This document shows positions 36,610 to 45,256 of a stretch of 64,000 bases of DNA, piece by piece. Source of the stretch: Rhizobium sp. CFBP 8762 (GTDB lineage: Bacteria > Pseudomonadota > Alphaproteobacteria > Rhizobiales > Rhizobiaceae); NCBI RefSeq assembly GCF_014841565.1, contig NZ_JACYUD010000002.1, positions 166,628-230,627 of the forward strand, read 5' to 3'. The notes beneath the pieces are model-generated. The model searched no databases. It was not told the origin of the DNA and worked only from the letters and a program-made list of their open reading frames with translations. The translations under genes were made by a program, and so were the position numbers. Numbering within the stretch: position 1 is the first letter of the stretch; the number at the start of each line of letters is the position of its first letter.

Positions 36610-36641
36610 GACCAACGCTGATGATTCCGTCAGCGTTGGTC
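36610..36641 (-). promoter_or_regulatory. Hairpin between binding-protein and permease genes
   Basis: A perfect 12-bp inverted repeat (GACCAACGCTGA at 36610-36621, TCAGCGTTGGTC at 36630-36641) with an 8-nt loop and no U-tract, 13 bp past the binding-protein stop. A likely mRNA stabiliser or partial terminator favouring expression of the binding protein. Confidence 0.6.
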
Positions 36642-36654
36642 TATCGATCGTGCC

Positions 36655-37914
36655 TTACTTGGCTGGCTTGTACCAGCTATCCAGACCGTCCTGCAGCTTC
36701 TTGGCAGCCACTTCCGGGGTGTCCGTGCCGTTGATGACGTTGGCCGACTCCGTCCATGTCTCGTTCTCAAGGTTCGGTGTGCCGCGCGACAGAATCTGAT
36801 AGGTCGAGCGGATCGTCGGCTTGCACTTCTCACGCCAGGACACAAATTCCTGTGCCAGCGGATCGGCCATTTTCACGGGAGTCGAGTTCAGGCTGAAAAA
36901 GCCGGGCAAAGCATTGGCGTAGATATCGGCAAATTCCGGTGAGGCAACCCATGTGAGGAAGGTCTTGGCGGCATCCGCATTCGGGCTTTTTGCGTTGATG
37001 CCCATGCCGATGTCGTTGTGGTCGGAAATGTAGCAGGTATCACCGGCGTTTTTAACCGGCGGCGCAAATGCACCAAGCTTGATATCCTTGCTCTGATTGA
37101 ACAGCGAAATCTCCCATGAACCTGCGGGGAAGATCGCTGCACGGCCCAGCGTGAACAGATTCTGGCTGTCAGGATAGGTCTGCGCCTCAAAACCGTCGCC
37201 CAGATAATCCTTCCATTTTGCCAGAACGCGGTAGGGTTCAACCCATGGCTCGTCGGTCAGCTTCTGCTCGCCCTTGACGAGCGCAATACGGCCTTCCTCA
37301 CCCTTCCAATAGGTTGGGCCGATGTTCTGGTAGCCCATGGTCGCAGCTTCCCAGAGGTCCTTGGTGCCCATGGCAAGCGGAATGTAGGTGCCGTCTGCCT
37401 TGATCTTGTCGAGCGCGGCAAAGAATTCCGCCTCCGTCGTCGGCACGCTGATGCCAAGCTTTTCAAACGCATCCTTGTTGTAGATGAACCCATGGATAAC
37501 CGACGCCATGGGAACGCAGAACGAGGCTGAGCCATCATCCGTTGACCATGCGGACTTTGCAACCGGTGAGAAATTCTCCATGCCGGGCAGATCGGTGAGG
37601 TTGATGAGATGCTTCTTGTTGTAAAGTTCCAGTGACGCATCGAATGGGCGGCAGGTGATCAGATCACCAGCGGAGCCTGCATCCAGCTTGGCATTGAGTG
37701 CTGCGTTATATTCGGTCGGTGCCGTTGGTGAAAACACGACCTTGATACCGGGATGTTTTGCTTCGAAAGCCGGTATCAGCTTTTCCTGCCAGATTGACAG
37801 GTCGTCATTGCGCCAGCTTTCAATCGTGAGGGTTTTATCCTGTGCCTGCGCCAGTGCTGCGGAGCCCAGAATGGTGGATGCCAAGAGCAATCCGCTTAAT
37901 ACGCGTGAAGTCAT
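36655..37914 (-). CDS. Extracellular solute-binding protein, family 1 (sugar ABC transporter)
   Basis: 419 residues. Signal peptide MTSRVLSGLLLASTILGSAA ends at ALAQAQ. The mature protein has the family 1 pattern (TLTIESWRNDDLSIWQ, FEAKHPGIKVVF, GRAAIFPAGSWEI, FLTWVASPEFADIY). Periplasmic receptor of the ABC importer; the genes around it suggest GlcNAc, MurNAc or a derived disaccharide. Second gene of the leftward operon, 34 bp after murQ. Confidence 0.92.
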   Translation of the reverse strand: MTSRVLSGLLLASTILGSAALAQAQDKTLTIESWRNDDLSIWQEKLIPAFEAKHPGIKVVFSPTAPTEYNAALNAKLDAGSAGDLITCRPFDASLELYNKKHLINLTDLPGMENFSPVAKSAWSTDDGSASFCVPMASVIHGFIYNKDAFEKLGISVPTTEAEFFAALDKIKADGTYIPLAMGTKDLWEAATMGYQNIGPTYWKGEEGRIALVKGEQKLTDEPWVEPYRVLAKWKDYLGDGFEAQTYPDSQNLFTLGRAAIFPAGSWEISLFNQSKDIKLGAFAPPVKNAGDTCYISDHNDIGMGINAKSPNADAAKTFLTWVASPEFADIYANALPGFFSLNSTPVKMADPLAQEFVSWREKCKPTIRSTYQILSRGTPNLENETWTESANVINGTDTPEVAAKKLQDGLDSWYKPAK

Positions 37915-37948
37915 GTCTTTTCTCCCGTTGACGCGCTTTCTGCGCGTT

Positions 37949-38857
37949 TCATGTTCCCGTCGTCTGTTTCATGCTCAGCGCGTCCAAGGCGGCGCGCAGA
38001 TTGTTGTCGTAGCCATCAAGACGGAGTTGCGCGTCCGCACTATCCCGCGCGCCTGCAGCCAGAAGCAAGGCAATTTTGACAGCGCCATTGGCGCGGTGCA
38101 GAAGCCCTTCGGCGTCCTCAGGCCCGATGCCCGAAATATCGCTGACCATACGGACAGCGCGTCCACGCAGTTTTTCATTGTCCGCTTTCAGGTTGACCAT
38201 ATGGCCATCCATGACGTGACCGAGTTCCACACCCAGCAATGTGGAAAACATATTGAAGGCAATCTTCTGCGCTGTGCCGGCCCCCATGCGGGTGGAACCG
38301 GAAATGACCTCCGGCGGCGTCGCCAGAACAATGCGAACTGTTGCCGGTTCGTGCAATTTAGAACCGGCGACATTCGCCATGCTGATGACCGTCGCGCCCA
38401 GCGCGTTTGCGGCCTGCGCCGCATGAACCACATAGGGTGTGCCGCCGCTGGCCGATACGCAGATCACGCAGTCATCCGCCCTTATTGCGGTGCGCTGCAC
38501 ATCCGCATCTGCAAGCGCGGTATCATCCTCATACCCGCCCGCCAGGTCTACGAGACTATCGGCCCCGCCTGCCAGAAGGATAACAATTCGGTCACGCTGA
38601 ATGCCGTAGGTTCCGGGAAGCTCCAGCGCATCGGCCATTGCCATCAGCCCGGAGCTGCCTGCGCCAATATAAATCAGGCGACCGCCACGTTTCAGCGCCC
38701 CATGGGCAAGGCGAGCCGCCTCACCAATGTCAGTCAATGCGCCAGCGACCGTTTTGGCCGCCTCGACCTGACCGTCGAGAAGCAAACGAAGCTGCGCTGC
38801 CGGGTTCAATTGATCGAACCCCTTTGCGCTGTCATGGCGTGCTTCCGTGCTCATCAT
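37949..38857 (-). CDS. murQ: N-acetylmuramic acid 6-phosphate etherase
   Basis: 302 residues. SIS domain with IYIGAGSSGLMAMADALELPGTYG and the diagnostic ISGSTRMGAGTAQKIAFNM. It removes D-lactate from MurNAc-6-P to give GlcNAc-6-P, which nagA then deacetylates. AAGGAG lies about 10 nt before the first of two adjacent ATGs. First gene of the leftward operon, divergent from the BadF-type kinase gene. No anmK is present, so the MurNAc is likely imported or from peptidoglycan turnover rather than anhydro-MurNAc. Confidence 0.93.
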   Translation of the reverse strand: MMSTEARHDSAKGFDQLNPAAQLRLLLDGQVEAAKTVAGALTDIGEAARLAHGALKRGGRLIYIGAGSSGLMAMADALELPGTYGIQRDRIVILLAGGADSLVDLAGGYEDDTALADADVQRTAIRADDCVICVSASGGTPYVVHAAQAANALGATVISMANVAGSKLHEPATVRIVLATPPEVISGSTRMGAGTAQKIAFNMFSTLLGVELGHVMDGHMVNLKADNEKLRGRAVRMVSDISGIGPEDAEGLLHRANGAVKIALLLAAGARDSADAQLRLDGYDNNLRAALDALSMKQTTGT

Positions 38858-38887
38858 TCCGGCATATCTCCTTGCAACAAATTAATG

Positions 38888-38901
38888 CCAAAAAAATACC
38901 A
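38888..38901 (-). promoter_or_regulatory. Putative operator, left arm of divergent amino-sugar promoter
   Basis: CCAAAAAAATACCA here is the exact reverse complement of the 14-mer at 39018-39031. On the minus strand the element reads TGGTATTTTTTTGGCATT. It lies about 30 bp upstream of murQ. The TGGTAT core resembles GntR/HutC-family half-sites, and a GntR gene is encoded in the regulon. Confidence 0.55.
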
Positions 38902-39017
38902 CTTGTCCAGATAATATTTTAAATTTCCGATGATTTCCAGAAAATCAGAAATATGACATATATTTCAATAGGGTGACAATTGCCCTAAAATTCGTGAATT
39001 GATAAAGGCTTGGCGAA

Positions 39018-39031
39018 TGGTATTTTTTTGG
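39018..39031 (+). promoter_or_regulatory. Putative operator, right arm of divergent amino-sugar promoter
   Basis: TGGTATTTTTTTGG followed by TATT, so the full element is two direct TGGTATT units 4 bp apart. It lies 23 bp upstream of the BadF-type kinase start, close enough for repression. The identical element in inverted orientation covers the murQ side. Confidence 0.55.
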
Positions 39032-39053
39032 TATTGTGTGCTTGGAGGTGCTG

Positions 39054-39923
39054 ATGGTGGACCTGATACTTGGAATTGATGGAGGCGGCACAAGCTGCCG
39101 CGCCGCCGTTGCGGGCGCTGATGGCATTATCGGGCGCGGCAAAAGCGGCGCGTCCAATATTCTGACCGATCCCGATACGGCTCTGATTCATATCGAAGCA
39201 GCCGCGCGTGCGGCGCTGGAAGATGCGGGCCTGGATGGTGATGCTATCCACCGCGCCAAGGTTCTGCTCGGCGTGGCCGGCAGCAATGCCGGTGCTGCAA
39301 CCCGCTACGTGCTGGACCGTCTGCCTTTTGCGCAAAGCGCCATTGAGTCCGATGGACTGATTGCCCTGCAAGGCGCGCTGGGCGACGAGGATGGTGCGGT
39401 CGCGATTCTGGGAACCGGCTCAATCTTCATCGTGCGGCGCGGCGGTACTGTGCGCTATTTTGGTGGCTGGGGTTTTGTTATTGGCGATCTCGGCAGTGGT
39501 GCGTGGCTGGGCCGCGCTGTGTTGCAGGAGATGCTGCTGGCCTATGATGCCGTCCATACAGCCTCCGCACTGACAGACGCTATCCTCACCCGTTTCGATG
39601 GCGATCCGCGCGCAGCGGTGGAATTTGCCCGCACCGCGCGGCCCAATGATTTTGCCCGCTTTGCGCCGCTTGTGTTTGAATATGCTGAACAGGGTGATGC
39701 GGTGGGCGTCGCGCTATTGAAAGCGGCTGCTATCACCATAGACGAATCGCTGGATCGCACATTCACCGAGGGCGCCGATCGCCTGTGTTTGCTCGGCGGG
39801 CTGTCATCGCTCTACACGCCATGGCTCGCAGAGCAGCATCGCGCGCGTATCATTGAGCCCAAGGCCGATGCGCTGACGGGCGCCGTGGAACTGGCCCGCT
39901 TACGGTTTACAGGCGCGGCATGA
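39054..39923 (+). CDS. BadF/BadG/BcrA/BcrD ATPase family sugar kinase (GlcNAc/MurNAc kinase-like)
   Basis: 289 residues. ILGIDGGGTSCRAAVA is the first phosphate motif, AILGTGSIFIV the second, and GWGFVIGDLGSGAWLGR the family signature; LCLLGGLSS is the adenosine motif. The family includes eukaryotic GlcNAc kinase and bacterial MurK, which phosphorylates MurNAc and GlcNAc. The ATG at 39054 has GGAGG six nt upstream; an in-frame GTG at 39036 lacks one. It would feed MurQ and NagA. First gene of the rightward operon. Confidence 0.87.
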   Translation: MVDLILGIDGGGTSCRAAVAGADGIIGRGKSGASNILTDPDTALIHIEAAARAALEDAGLDGDAIHRAKVLLGVAGSNAGAATRYVLDRLPFAQSAIESDGLIALQGALGDEDGAVAILGTGSIFIVRRGGTVRYFGGWGFVIGDLGSGAWLGRAVLQEMLLAYDAVHTASALTDAILTRFDGDPRAAVEFARTARPNDFARFAPLVFEYAEQGDAVGVALLKAAAITIDESLDRTFTEGADRLCLLGGLSSLYTPWLAEQHRARIIEPKADALTGAVELARLRFTGAA

Positions 39924-40693
39924 CGGAAACGCTGGCTGACATCCTGTCCCCGGAAACCATTCAGGCAGCTGGCCGCGGCCCGCTTTATCTGCGCCTGCGC
40001 CAATCGCTGGAGGGTGCCATCCAGTCCGGCCGCCTGAACCATGGTGATGCTTTGCCGCCCGAGCGTGATCTGGCCGACTTTGCCAATATCAGCCGCGTAA
40101 CCGTGCGCAAAGCGGTGGATGATCTGGTGAAGGATGGTCTGCTGGTGCGCCGCCATGGCTCCGGCACGTTTGTGGTGAAGCCCGTGTCGAAGGTCGAGCA
40201 ATCGCTCTCGCGCTTGACCTCGTTTACCGAGGATATGGATCGCCGCGGTCTCAAAGCGCGGTCACAATGGCTAGAGCGCGGCATTCACCGCGCCTCGCCG
40301 GATGAAATTATGATGCTGGGCTTGCCATCTGACGCGGACGTTGCCCGCCTAGGCCGCCTGCGCATTGCGGACGATATGCCACTGGCCATTGAGCGCGCCA
40401 GCCTTTCGGCAGAACTGCTGCCTGATCCCATGGCTGTCACCGCCTCGCTTTACGCAGCGCTGGATGCGGTTAACAACCGGCCCGTGCGCGCGGTGCAACG
40501 CCTGTCTGCCACCAATATTCGCGATGCCGATGCAGCGCTTCTTGGTGTTGCCGTTGGTGCGGCGGGCCTATCCATCGAACGAATTTCCTATCTGCCATCC
40601 GGTCGGGTGGTGGAATTCACCCGCTCGCTCTACCGGGGCGATGCCTATGACTTCGTGGTCGAACTGACCCTTCCCAGACCCGAGAACGAGTAA
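39920..40693 (+). CDS. GntR family transcriptional regulator (HutC subfamily)
   Basis: 257 residues. N-terminal winged helix: PLYLRLRQSLEGAIQSGRL, LPPERDLADFANISRVTVRKAV, DGLLVRRHGSGTFV. The C-terminal UTRA domain (about 95-250, FTEDMDRRGLKARSQWLERG) binds a small ligand, in this subfamily often a phosphorylated sugar such as GlcNAc-6-P or GlcN-6-P. It overlaps the kinase gene by ATGA and most likely represses both arms of the divergent promoter through the TGGTATT elements. Confidence 0.9.
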   Translation: MTETLADILSPETIQAAGRGPLYLRLRQSLEGAIQSGRLNHGDALPPERDLADFANISRVTVRKAVDDLVKDGLLVRRHGSGTFVVKPVSKVEQSLSRLTSFTEDMDRRGLKARSQWLERGIHRASPDEIMMLGLPSDADVARLGRLRIADDMPLAIERASLSAELLPDPMAVTASLYAALDAVNNRPVRAVQRLSATNIRDADAALLGVAVGAAGLSIERISYLPSGRVVEFTRSLYRGDAYDFVVELTLPRPENE

Positions 40694-40698
40694 GACCT

Positions 40699-41733
40699 AT
40701 GACACACGATGTGCAGACCCATATGCTGCGAGAAATTCAGGAAATTCCCCATGCGGTTGCCCGATTGCTCGATCAGTCCGGCCCGGCGCTGAAGCAGGCG
40801 GGCGACGCGCTTCGTGACCGCGACCCGGCTTTTCTGGTGACCGTTGCGCGCGGATCGTCTGATCACGCCGCCCTGTTTCTAAAATACGCTATAGAACTGA
40901 CGACCGGACGTCCGGTGGCAAGCCTCGGGCCGTCACTGGCCTCTGTTTACGGCGCAAAGCTGCATCTGAACGGGGGCGCGGGCATCGCGATTTCCCAATC
41001 CGGCAAAAGCCCGGATATTGTTGCGATGGCGCAGGGTGCAACCGATGGTGGCGCGCTGATGATCGCGCTGACAAATACGCTGCCCTCCCCCCTTGCCAGC
41101 GCCTGTACCCATGCGCTGAACATTGAAGCGGGTCCTGAAATTGCCGTTGCGGCCACAAAATCCTTTGTCAGTTCTATCGCCGCCGGGCTTGCGGTGCTGG
41201 CGCACTGGACGGGCGACACGGCCCTGCTTGCTGCTGTATCTGAACTGCCCCGTCATCTGGAACAGGCTGTTCAGCTCGACTGGCAACCGCTGTCCGACCG
41301 CTTGAAAGACGCCGACTCGCTCTACGTTCTAGGCCGTGGTCCTGCTCTGGCGATTGCCAATGAAGTGGCGCTGAAATTCAAGGAAACATCCGATCTCCAC
41401 GCCGAGGCGTATTCCGCTGCCGAAGTGCTTCACGGTCCGGTTGCCTTGGTGGGGCCGGATTTTCCGGTGCTGGCGCTTAGCTCCCGTGACGCCGCCGAAC
41501 AACGTGTTGTGACCGTTGCCGATGATTTAAAAGGCAAAGGTGCGTCAGCATTTGTCACCAGCGACACGGCCAGGTCTGCCACCGTTCTGCCCTTCATAGC
41601 CACCGGCCATACGCTGACCGATGCGCTGGCACTGGTTGTTCCATTCTACCGCTTCGTGGAATCGTTTTCGCGCCTGCGGGGTCTCAATCCCGATCAGCCG
41701 ATCGCACTCAAGAAAGTGACGGAAACACGATGA
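40699..41733 (+). CDS. SIS domain glucosamine-6-phosphate deaminase-like protein (NagB-II/AgaS type)
   Basis: 344 residues, two SIS domains as in the isomerase half of GlmS but without the glutaminase. MLREIQEIPHAVARLL at the start, ISQSGKSPDIV, EIAVAATKSFVS, YVLGRGPALAIANEVALKFKET and HGPVALVG are motifs of the NagB-II type. It would convert GlcN-6-P to fructose-6-P and ammonia. It follows gntR by 5 bp and overlaps nagA by 4 bp. The classical NagB is not in the window. Confidence 0.88.
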   Translation: MTHDVQTHMLREIQEIPHAVARLLDQSGPALKQAGDALRDRDPAFLVTVARGSSDHAALFLKYAIELTTGRPVASLGPSLASVYGAKLHLNGGAGIAISQSGKSPDIVAMAQGATDGGALMIALTNTLPSPLASACTHALNIEAGPEIAVAATKSFVSSIAAGLAVLAHWTGDTALLAAVSELPRHLEQAVQLDWQPLSDRLKDADSLYVLGRGPALAIANEVALKFKETSDLHAEAYSAAEVLHGPVALVGPDFPVLALSSRDAAEQRVVTVADDLKGKGASAFVTSDTARSATVLPFIATGHTLTDALALVVPFYRFVESFSRLRGLNPDQPIALKKVTETR

Positions 41734-42887
41734 GTACCGTTCAAGCCCTGATCGGCGCACGCATTTTCGATGGTCACGGTTGGCACGACGACAAGGCGCT
41801 GATGATCGACGCGGGCAAGGTCAGCGCTATCGTTCCCCTCGCCGACGTTCCGGCCAGCGCTGCGCGAATTGATGCGGGCGGGCAGATCATCGCGCCTGGC
41901 TTTATCGATTGTCAGGTCAATGGCGGTGGTGGCGTGCTGCTCAACGACAAACCCTCGGCTGACCATATCGCGCAAATCTGTGCGGCCCATGCCCGCTTTG
42001 GCACAACGGCGCTTCTGCCCACGCTCATCACGGATACGCGGGACGTTACCCGCGCCGCTATTGCCGCCGGACACGCGGCAAAGGCGGCGCAGGTGCCGGG
42101 CTTTATCGGCCTCCATTTGGAGGGACCGCATCTGTCGGTTGCGCGAAAGGGTGCGCATGAGCCATCCTATATTCGTCCTATGGAGGATGAAGACCTCGCC
42201 ATGATCGTTGACTGTGGCGAAACATTTCCGGCGATGATCACGACCATTGCACCCGAAAATGTCAGCGAGGCGCAGGTCTCAGCGCTCTCGAACGCTGGCA
42301 TTACGGTCAGTCTCGGCCATACGGATTGTACATTCGAAACAGCCAAGACCTATGTCACCGCCGGGGCCAGCATGGTCACGCATCTGTTCAATGCCATGAG
42401 CCAGCTTGGCCATCGCCAGCCAGGGCTTGTTGGAGCGGCGCTGTCCTTCGGGGAGCTGTCCGTTGGCTTGATTGCCGATGGCTTTCACGTTGATCCTGCA
42501 GCCATGAGCATCGCGCTACGCGCCAAGCAAGGACCGGGCAAAATGTTTCTGGTCACCGACGCCATGTCCACCATTGGGTCGGATCAACAGAGCTTCTTCC
42601 TGAATGGCCGCGAAATCTTCCGTGAAGGCGGCTGCTTGCGGCTGGCGGATGGCACCTTTGCAGGCTCCGATATCGACATGCTCTCATCTATCCGTTTCGT
42701 GCATGATGTTCTGGGGCTGGATCTGGGAGATGCTGTCCAGCTTGCGACGGTCAACCCCGCCGCAGCCATCGGGCTGCAAACCAAGGGTGCGTTGACTGCG
42801 GGCATGGACGCAGACTTTGTCGTGCTCACGCCAGCGCTCGATCTGGTGTCCACCTGGATTGCGGGCGACACCGTTTTTCAAGCGTAG
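41730..42887 (+). CDS. nagA: N-acetylglucosamine-6-phosphate deacetylase
   Basis: 385 residues, amidohydrolase superfamily. APGFIDCQVNGGGGVLL, GLHLEGPHLSVARKGAHEP, VSLGHTDCTFE, THLFNAMSQLGHRQPG, LIADGFHVDP and LVTDAMSTIG carry the metal ligands and catalytic Asp. It deacetylates GlcNAc-6-P to GlcN-6-P for the upstream SIS deaminase. Last gene of the rightward operon; a GC-rich terminator starts at the next base. Confidence 0.95.
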   Translation: MSTVQALIGARIFDGHGWHDDKALMIDAGKVSAIVPLADVPASAARIDAGGQIIAPGFIDCQVNGGGGVLLNDKPSADHIAQICAAHARFGTTALLPTLITDTRDVTRAAIAAGHAAKAAQVPGFIGLHLEGPHLSVARKGAHEPSYIRPMEDEDLAMIVDCGETFPAMITTIAPENVSEAQVSALSNAGITVSLGHTDCTFETAKTYVTAGASMVTHLFNAMSQLGHRQPGLVGAALSFGELSVGLIADGFHVDPAAMSIALRAKQGPGKMFLVTDAMSTIGSDQQSFFLNGREIFREGGCLRLADGTFAGSDIDMLSSIRFVHDVLGLDLGDAVQLATVNPAAAIGLQTKGALTAGMDADFVVLTPALDLVSTWIAGDTVFQA

Positions 42888-42909
42888 AGGGCGGGGCTGA
42901 CCCCGCCCT
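42888..42909 (+). terminator. Terminator after nagA
   Basis: A perfect 9-bp GC stem (AGGGCGGGG at 42888-42896, CCCCGCCCT at 42901-42909), CTGA loop, followed by TCCCCTTC. The tail is pyrimidine-rich rather than pure T. Confidence 0.6.
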
Positions 42910-42917
42910 TCCCCTTC

Positions 42918-42966
42918 AAGCATGTCTTGATCTCAAAATCGCTGCACACTTTTGAGAGACATGCTT
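42918..42966. repeat. Palindromic intergenic repeat, family B (rhizobial type)
   Basis: Outer arms AAGCATGTCT and AGACATGCTT (10 bp, perfect), inner arms CTCAAAA and TTTTGAG around CGCTGCACAC. This layout is the common small palindrome found between genes in rhizobia. It lies between convergent genes and its right end overlaps the first base of the ATPase stop codon. Confidence 0.75.
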
Positions 42967-45230
42967 TACGCTTTGTCGAAGCGCACATTCAGCAATCGCA
43001 GCGCATTGAGCGTCACCAGAACAGTTGCGCCCGTATCGGCCAAAATAGCAGGCCAGAGGCCGGTGACGCCGATGATGGTCGTGACCAGAAACACCGCCTT
43101 CAAACCCAGCGCGATGGTGATGTTTTGCGTGATATTGCTCATGACCTGACGCGACAGGCTGATCATATTGGCAATATCGACCACGCGACCATGCAGAACC
43201 GCAGCATCCGCAGTTTCCAGCGCCACATCGGTGCCGCCACCCATGGCGATGCCGATATCGGCAGCGGCGAGAGCTGGAGCATCGTTGATACCATCACCGA
43301 CCTTGGCAACCACCCGGCCCTTGCCCTGAAGTTCGCGAACAATGCGCTGTTTGTCCTCCGGCAACAGCTCGGCCCGCACGTCAATGCCGAGCGTCTTGCC
43401 AATGGCCGCAGCGGTGCGGGCATTGTCGCCCGTGAGCATAACGGTCTGAATGCCGGCAGCCTTCAGGCGGCTCAAACCCGCTGCTGCATCCTCACGCGGC
43501 TCGTCGCGAATGGCCAGAAACCCCGCCACCTGATCGCCCACCAACAGCACCGAAACGGTCTTTCCTTCATCGTTGAAAGCCTGAATACGAGCGGTTACCT
43601 CTGTTGCAAGCGCTGCCTTTTCCGCCGCCGCCTGTGGGGACGCGAGATAGAGCGTTTCCCCGTTCAAGACGCCAATCACACCCTTGCCCGCAACGGCCTT
43701 CGCGTCCGTTGCCGCCGCCACAACGACGCCGTCGTCCTTGGCGCGGGCCAGAATGGCCAGTGCGAGCGGATGGCTGGAGCCGTTTTCCAGCGCTGCTGAC
43801 AGTGCCAGCACGTCGGCTGGCGATTTGGAGAGGCCTACGACGTCCGTGACCTTGGGCTTGCCCTCTGTCAACGTGCCGGTCTTGTCCAAGGCAACGGTGT
43901 TGATCTTGCGTAAGCCCTCCAGCACCGCGCCGCCTTTCAGCAGCAGGCCACGGCGGGCGCCCGCCGACAGGCCAGCGGCAATGGCCGCAGGTGTGGAAAT
44001 TACCAGCGCACAAGGGCAACCGATCAGCAGCACGGCAAGACCCTTGTAGACCCACTCACCCCATGCCTGACCGAAAAACAGCGGCGGCACAATGGCAACC
44101 AACGCACCCAGCACAAGCACGGCAGGCGTATAAATTTGGGAGAACCGGTCGATGAACCGCTCCGTCGGAGCCTTGCTTTCCTGCGCTTCTTCAACCAGCT
44201 TCACAACACGGGCAATGGTGTTATCGGCCGCTGCCGCAGTTACCTTGACCCGCAAAACACCATCACTGTTGATTGTGCCTGCAAACACCGCATCGCCAAC
44301 CGTCTTGCGCTTTGGCGTGCTTTCACCGGTCACCGGGGCCTCGTCAATGGAACTGCTGCCGTCGATAATATCACCATCGGCGGGGATGCGGTCACCCGGG
44401 CGAACCATCAACACCGCACCGACAGAAACGCTATCGGCTGGCACTTCTTTCGTCTGCCCGTCGATATCCAGAAAAGCGGTTTTCGGAACGAGGTCCGTTA
44501 GCCCCTTGATGCTGGCGCGCGCCCGCGAGGCGGCAACACCTTCCAGCAGTTCCCCAACCAGAAAGAGGAAGATGACCATCGCCGCTTCTTCCGTCGCGCC
44601 GATAAACACGGCACCGACTGCGGCAATTGTCATCAGCGTTTCAATGGAAAACGGTGTTCCGGTGCGCGCCGCCATAAAGGCACGGCGCGCAATCGGCACC
44701 AGACCTACCGCCATAGCCGCCACGAAAACATAGGGGCCGAGGTCACGCATGAAGTGGCCGATGATGTAGGCAACCGCTAGTGCAAGCCCGCAGCCAATCG
44801 TCAGTTTGGCTTTCTGGGTTTTCCACCACGGACCATCGCCAAGATCGAAATGATCATGCGCGTGCCCGTCCGACGCGGGCTTCACCTTGACCGGGTTGCC
44901 GTGAGAATGCCCGGCGTGATCATGATGATCATGGTCGTGGTCGTGGTCACGATGGTCATGGCCGCTGCAAGCAGGCGAATGCACATGCTTTTCCGGCATG
45001 TCCACCGCCGCTTTTGCCACCTTGTAACCAAGCGACTGCACCTGCTTTTCCACGCTACCGGCCGCAAGGCCATCGTCGTGCGACACCGTCAGCGTACCGG
45101 CAGTCACAGAAACGTGGACATCCGACACCCCGGCAACACGAGACACGGCATTTTCAATTTTGGTGGCGCAGGACGCGCAGTCCATGCCCCCCACACGATA
45201 CTTTGTTTTAACGGTCGAGGAATCGCTCAT
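42966..45230 (-). CDS. Heavy metal translocating P-type ATPase, Zn/Cd/Pb type (P1B-2)
   Basis: 754 residues. An N-terminal HMA domain with GMDCASC (about 14-20) is followed by a His/Asp-rich segment (HDHDHDHHDH, about 95-120), eight membrane helices, TGES, the CPC metal motif (GCPCALVIS), phosphorylated DKTGTLTEG, and GDGINDAPAL. The Lys in ALGLKAVFL and Asp in ADTGATVLVTLNALRLL mark the Zn/Cd/Pb subgroup. It exports metal to the periplasm. AAAGGG precedes the ATG. A MerR-type promoter lies directly upstream. Confidence 0.94.
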   Translation of the reverse strand: MSDSSTVKTKYRVGGMDCASCATKIENAVSRVAGVSDVHVSVTAGTLTVSHDDGLAAGSVEKQVQSLGYKVAKAAVDMPEKHVHSPACSGHDHRDHDHDHDHHDHAGHSHGNPVKVKPASDGHAHDHFDLGDGPWWKTQKAKLTIGCGLALAVAYIIGHFMRDLGPYVFVAAMAVGLVPIARRAFMAARTGTPFSIETLMTIAAVGAVFIGATEEAAMVIFLFLVGELLEGVAASRARASIKGLTDLVPKTAFLDIDGQTKEVPADSVSVGAVLMVRPGDRIPADGDIIDGSSSIDEAPVTGESTPKRKTVGDAVFAGTINSDGVLRVKVTAAAADNTIARVVKLVEEAQESKAPTERFIDRFSQIYTPAVLVLGALVAIVPPLFFGQAWGEWVYKGLAVLLIGCPCALVISTPAAIAAGLSAGARRGLLLKGGAVLEGLRKINTVALDKTGTLTEGKPKVTDVVGLSKSPADVLALSAALENGSSHPLALAILARAKDDGVVVAAATDAKAVAGKGVIGVLNGETLYLASPQAAAEKAALATEVTARIQAFNDEGKTVSVLLVGDQVAGFLAIRDEPREDAAAGLSRLKAAGIQTVMLTGDNARTAAAIGKTLGIDVRAELLPEDKQRIVRELQGKGRVVAKVGDGINDAPALAAADIGIAMGGGTDVALETADAAVLHGRVVDIANMISLSRQVMSNITQNITIALGLKAVFLVTTIIGVTGLWPAILADTGATVLVTLNALRLLNVRFDKA

Positions 45231-45256
45231 ATCAGGCCCTTTCGCTCATATCGTCC

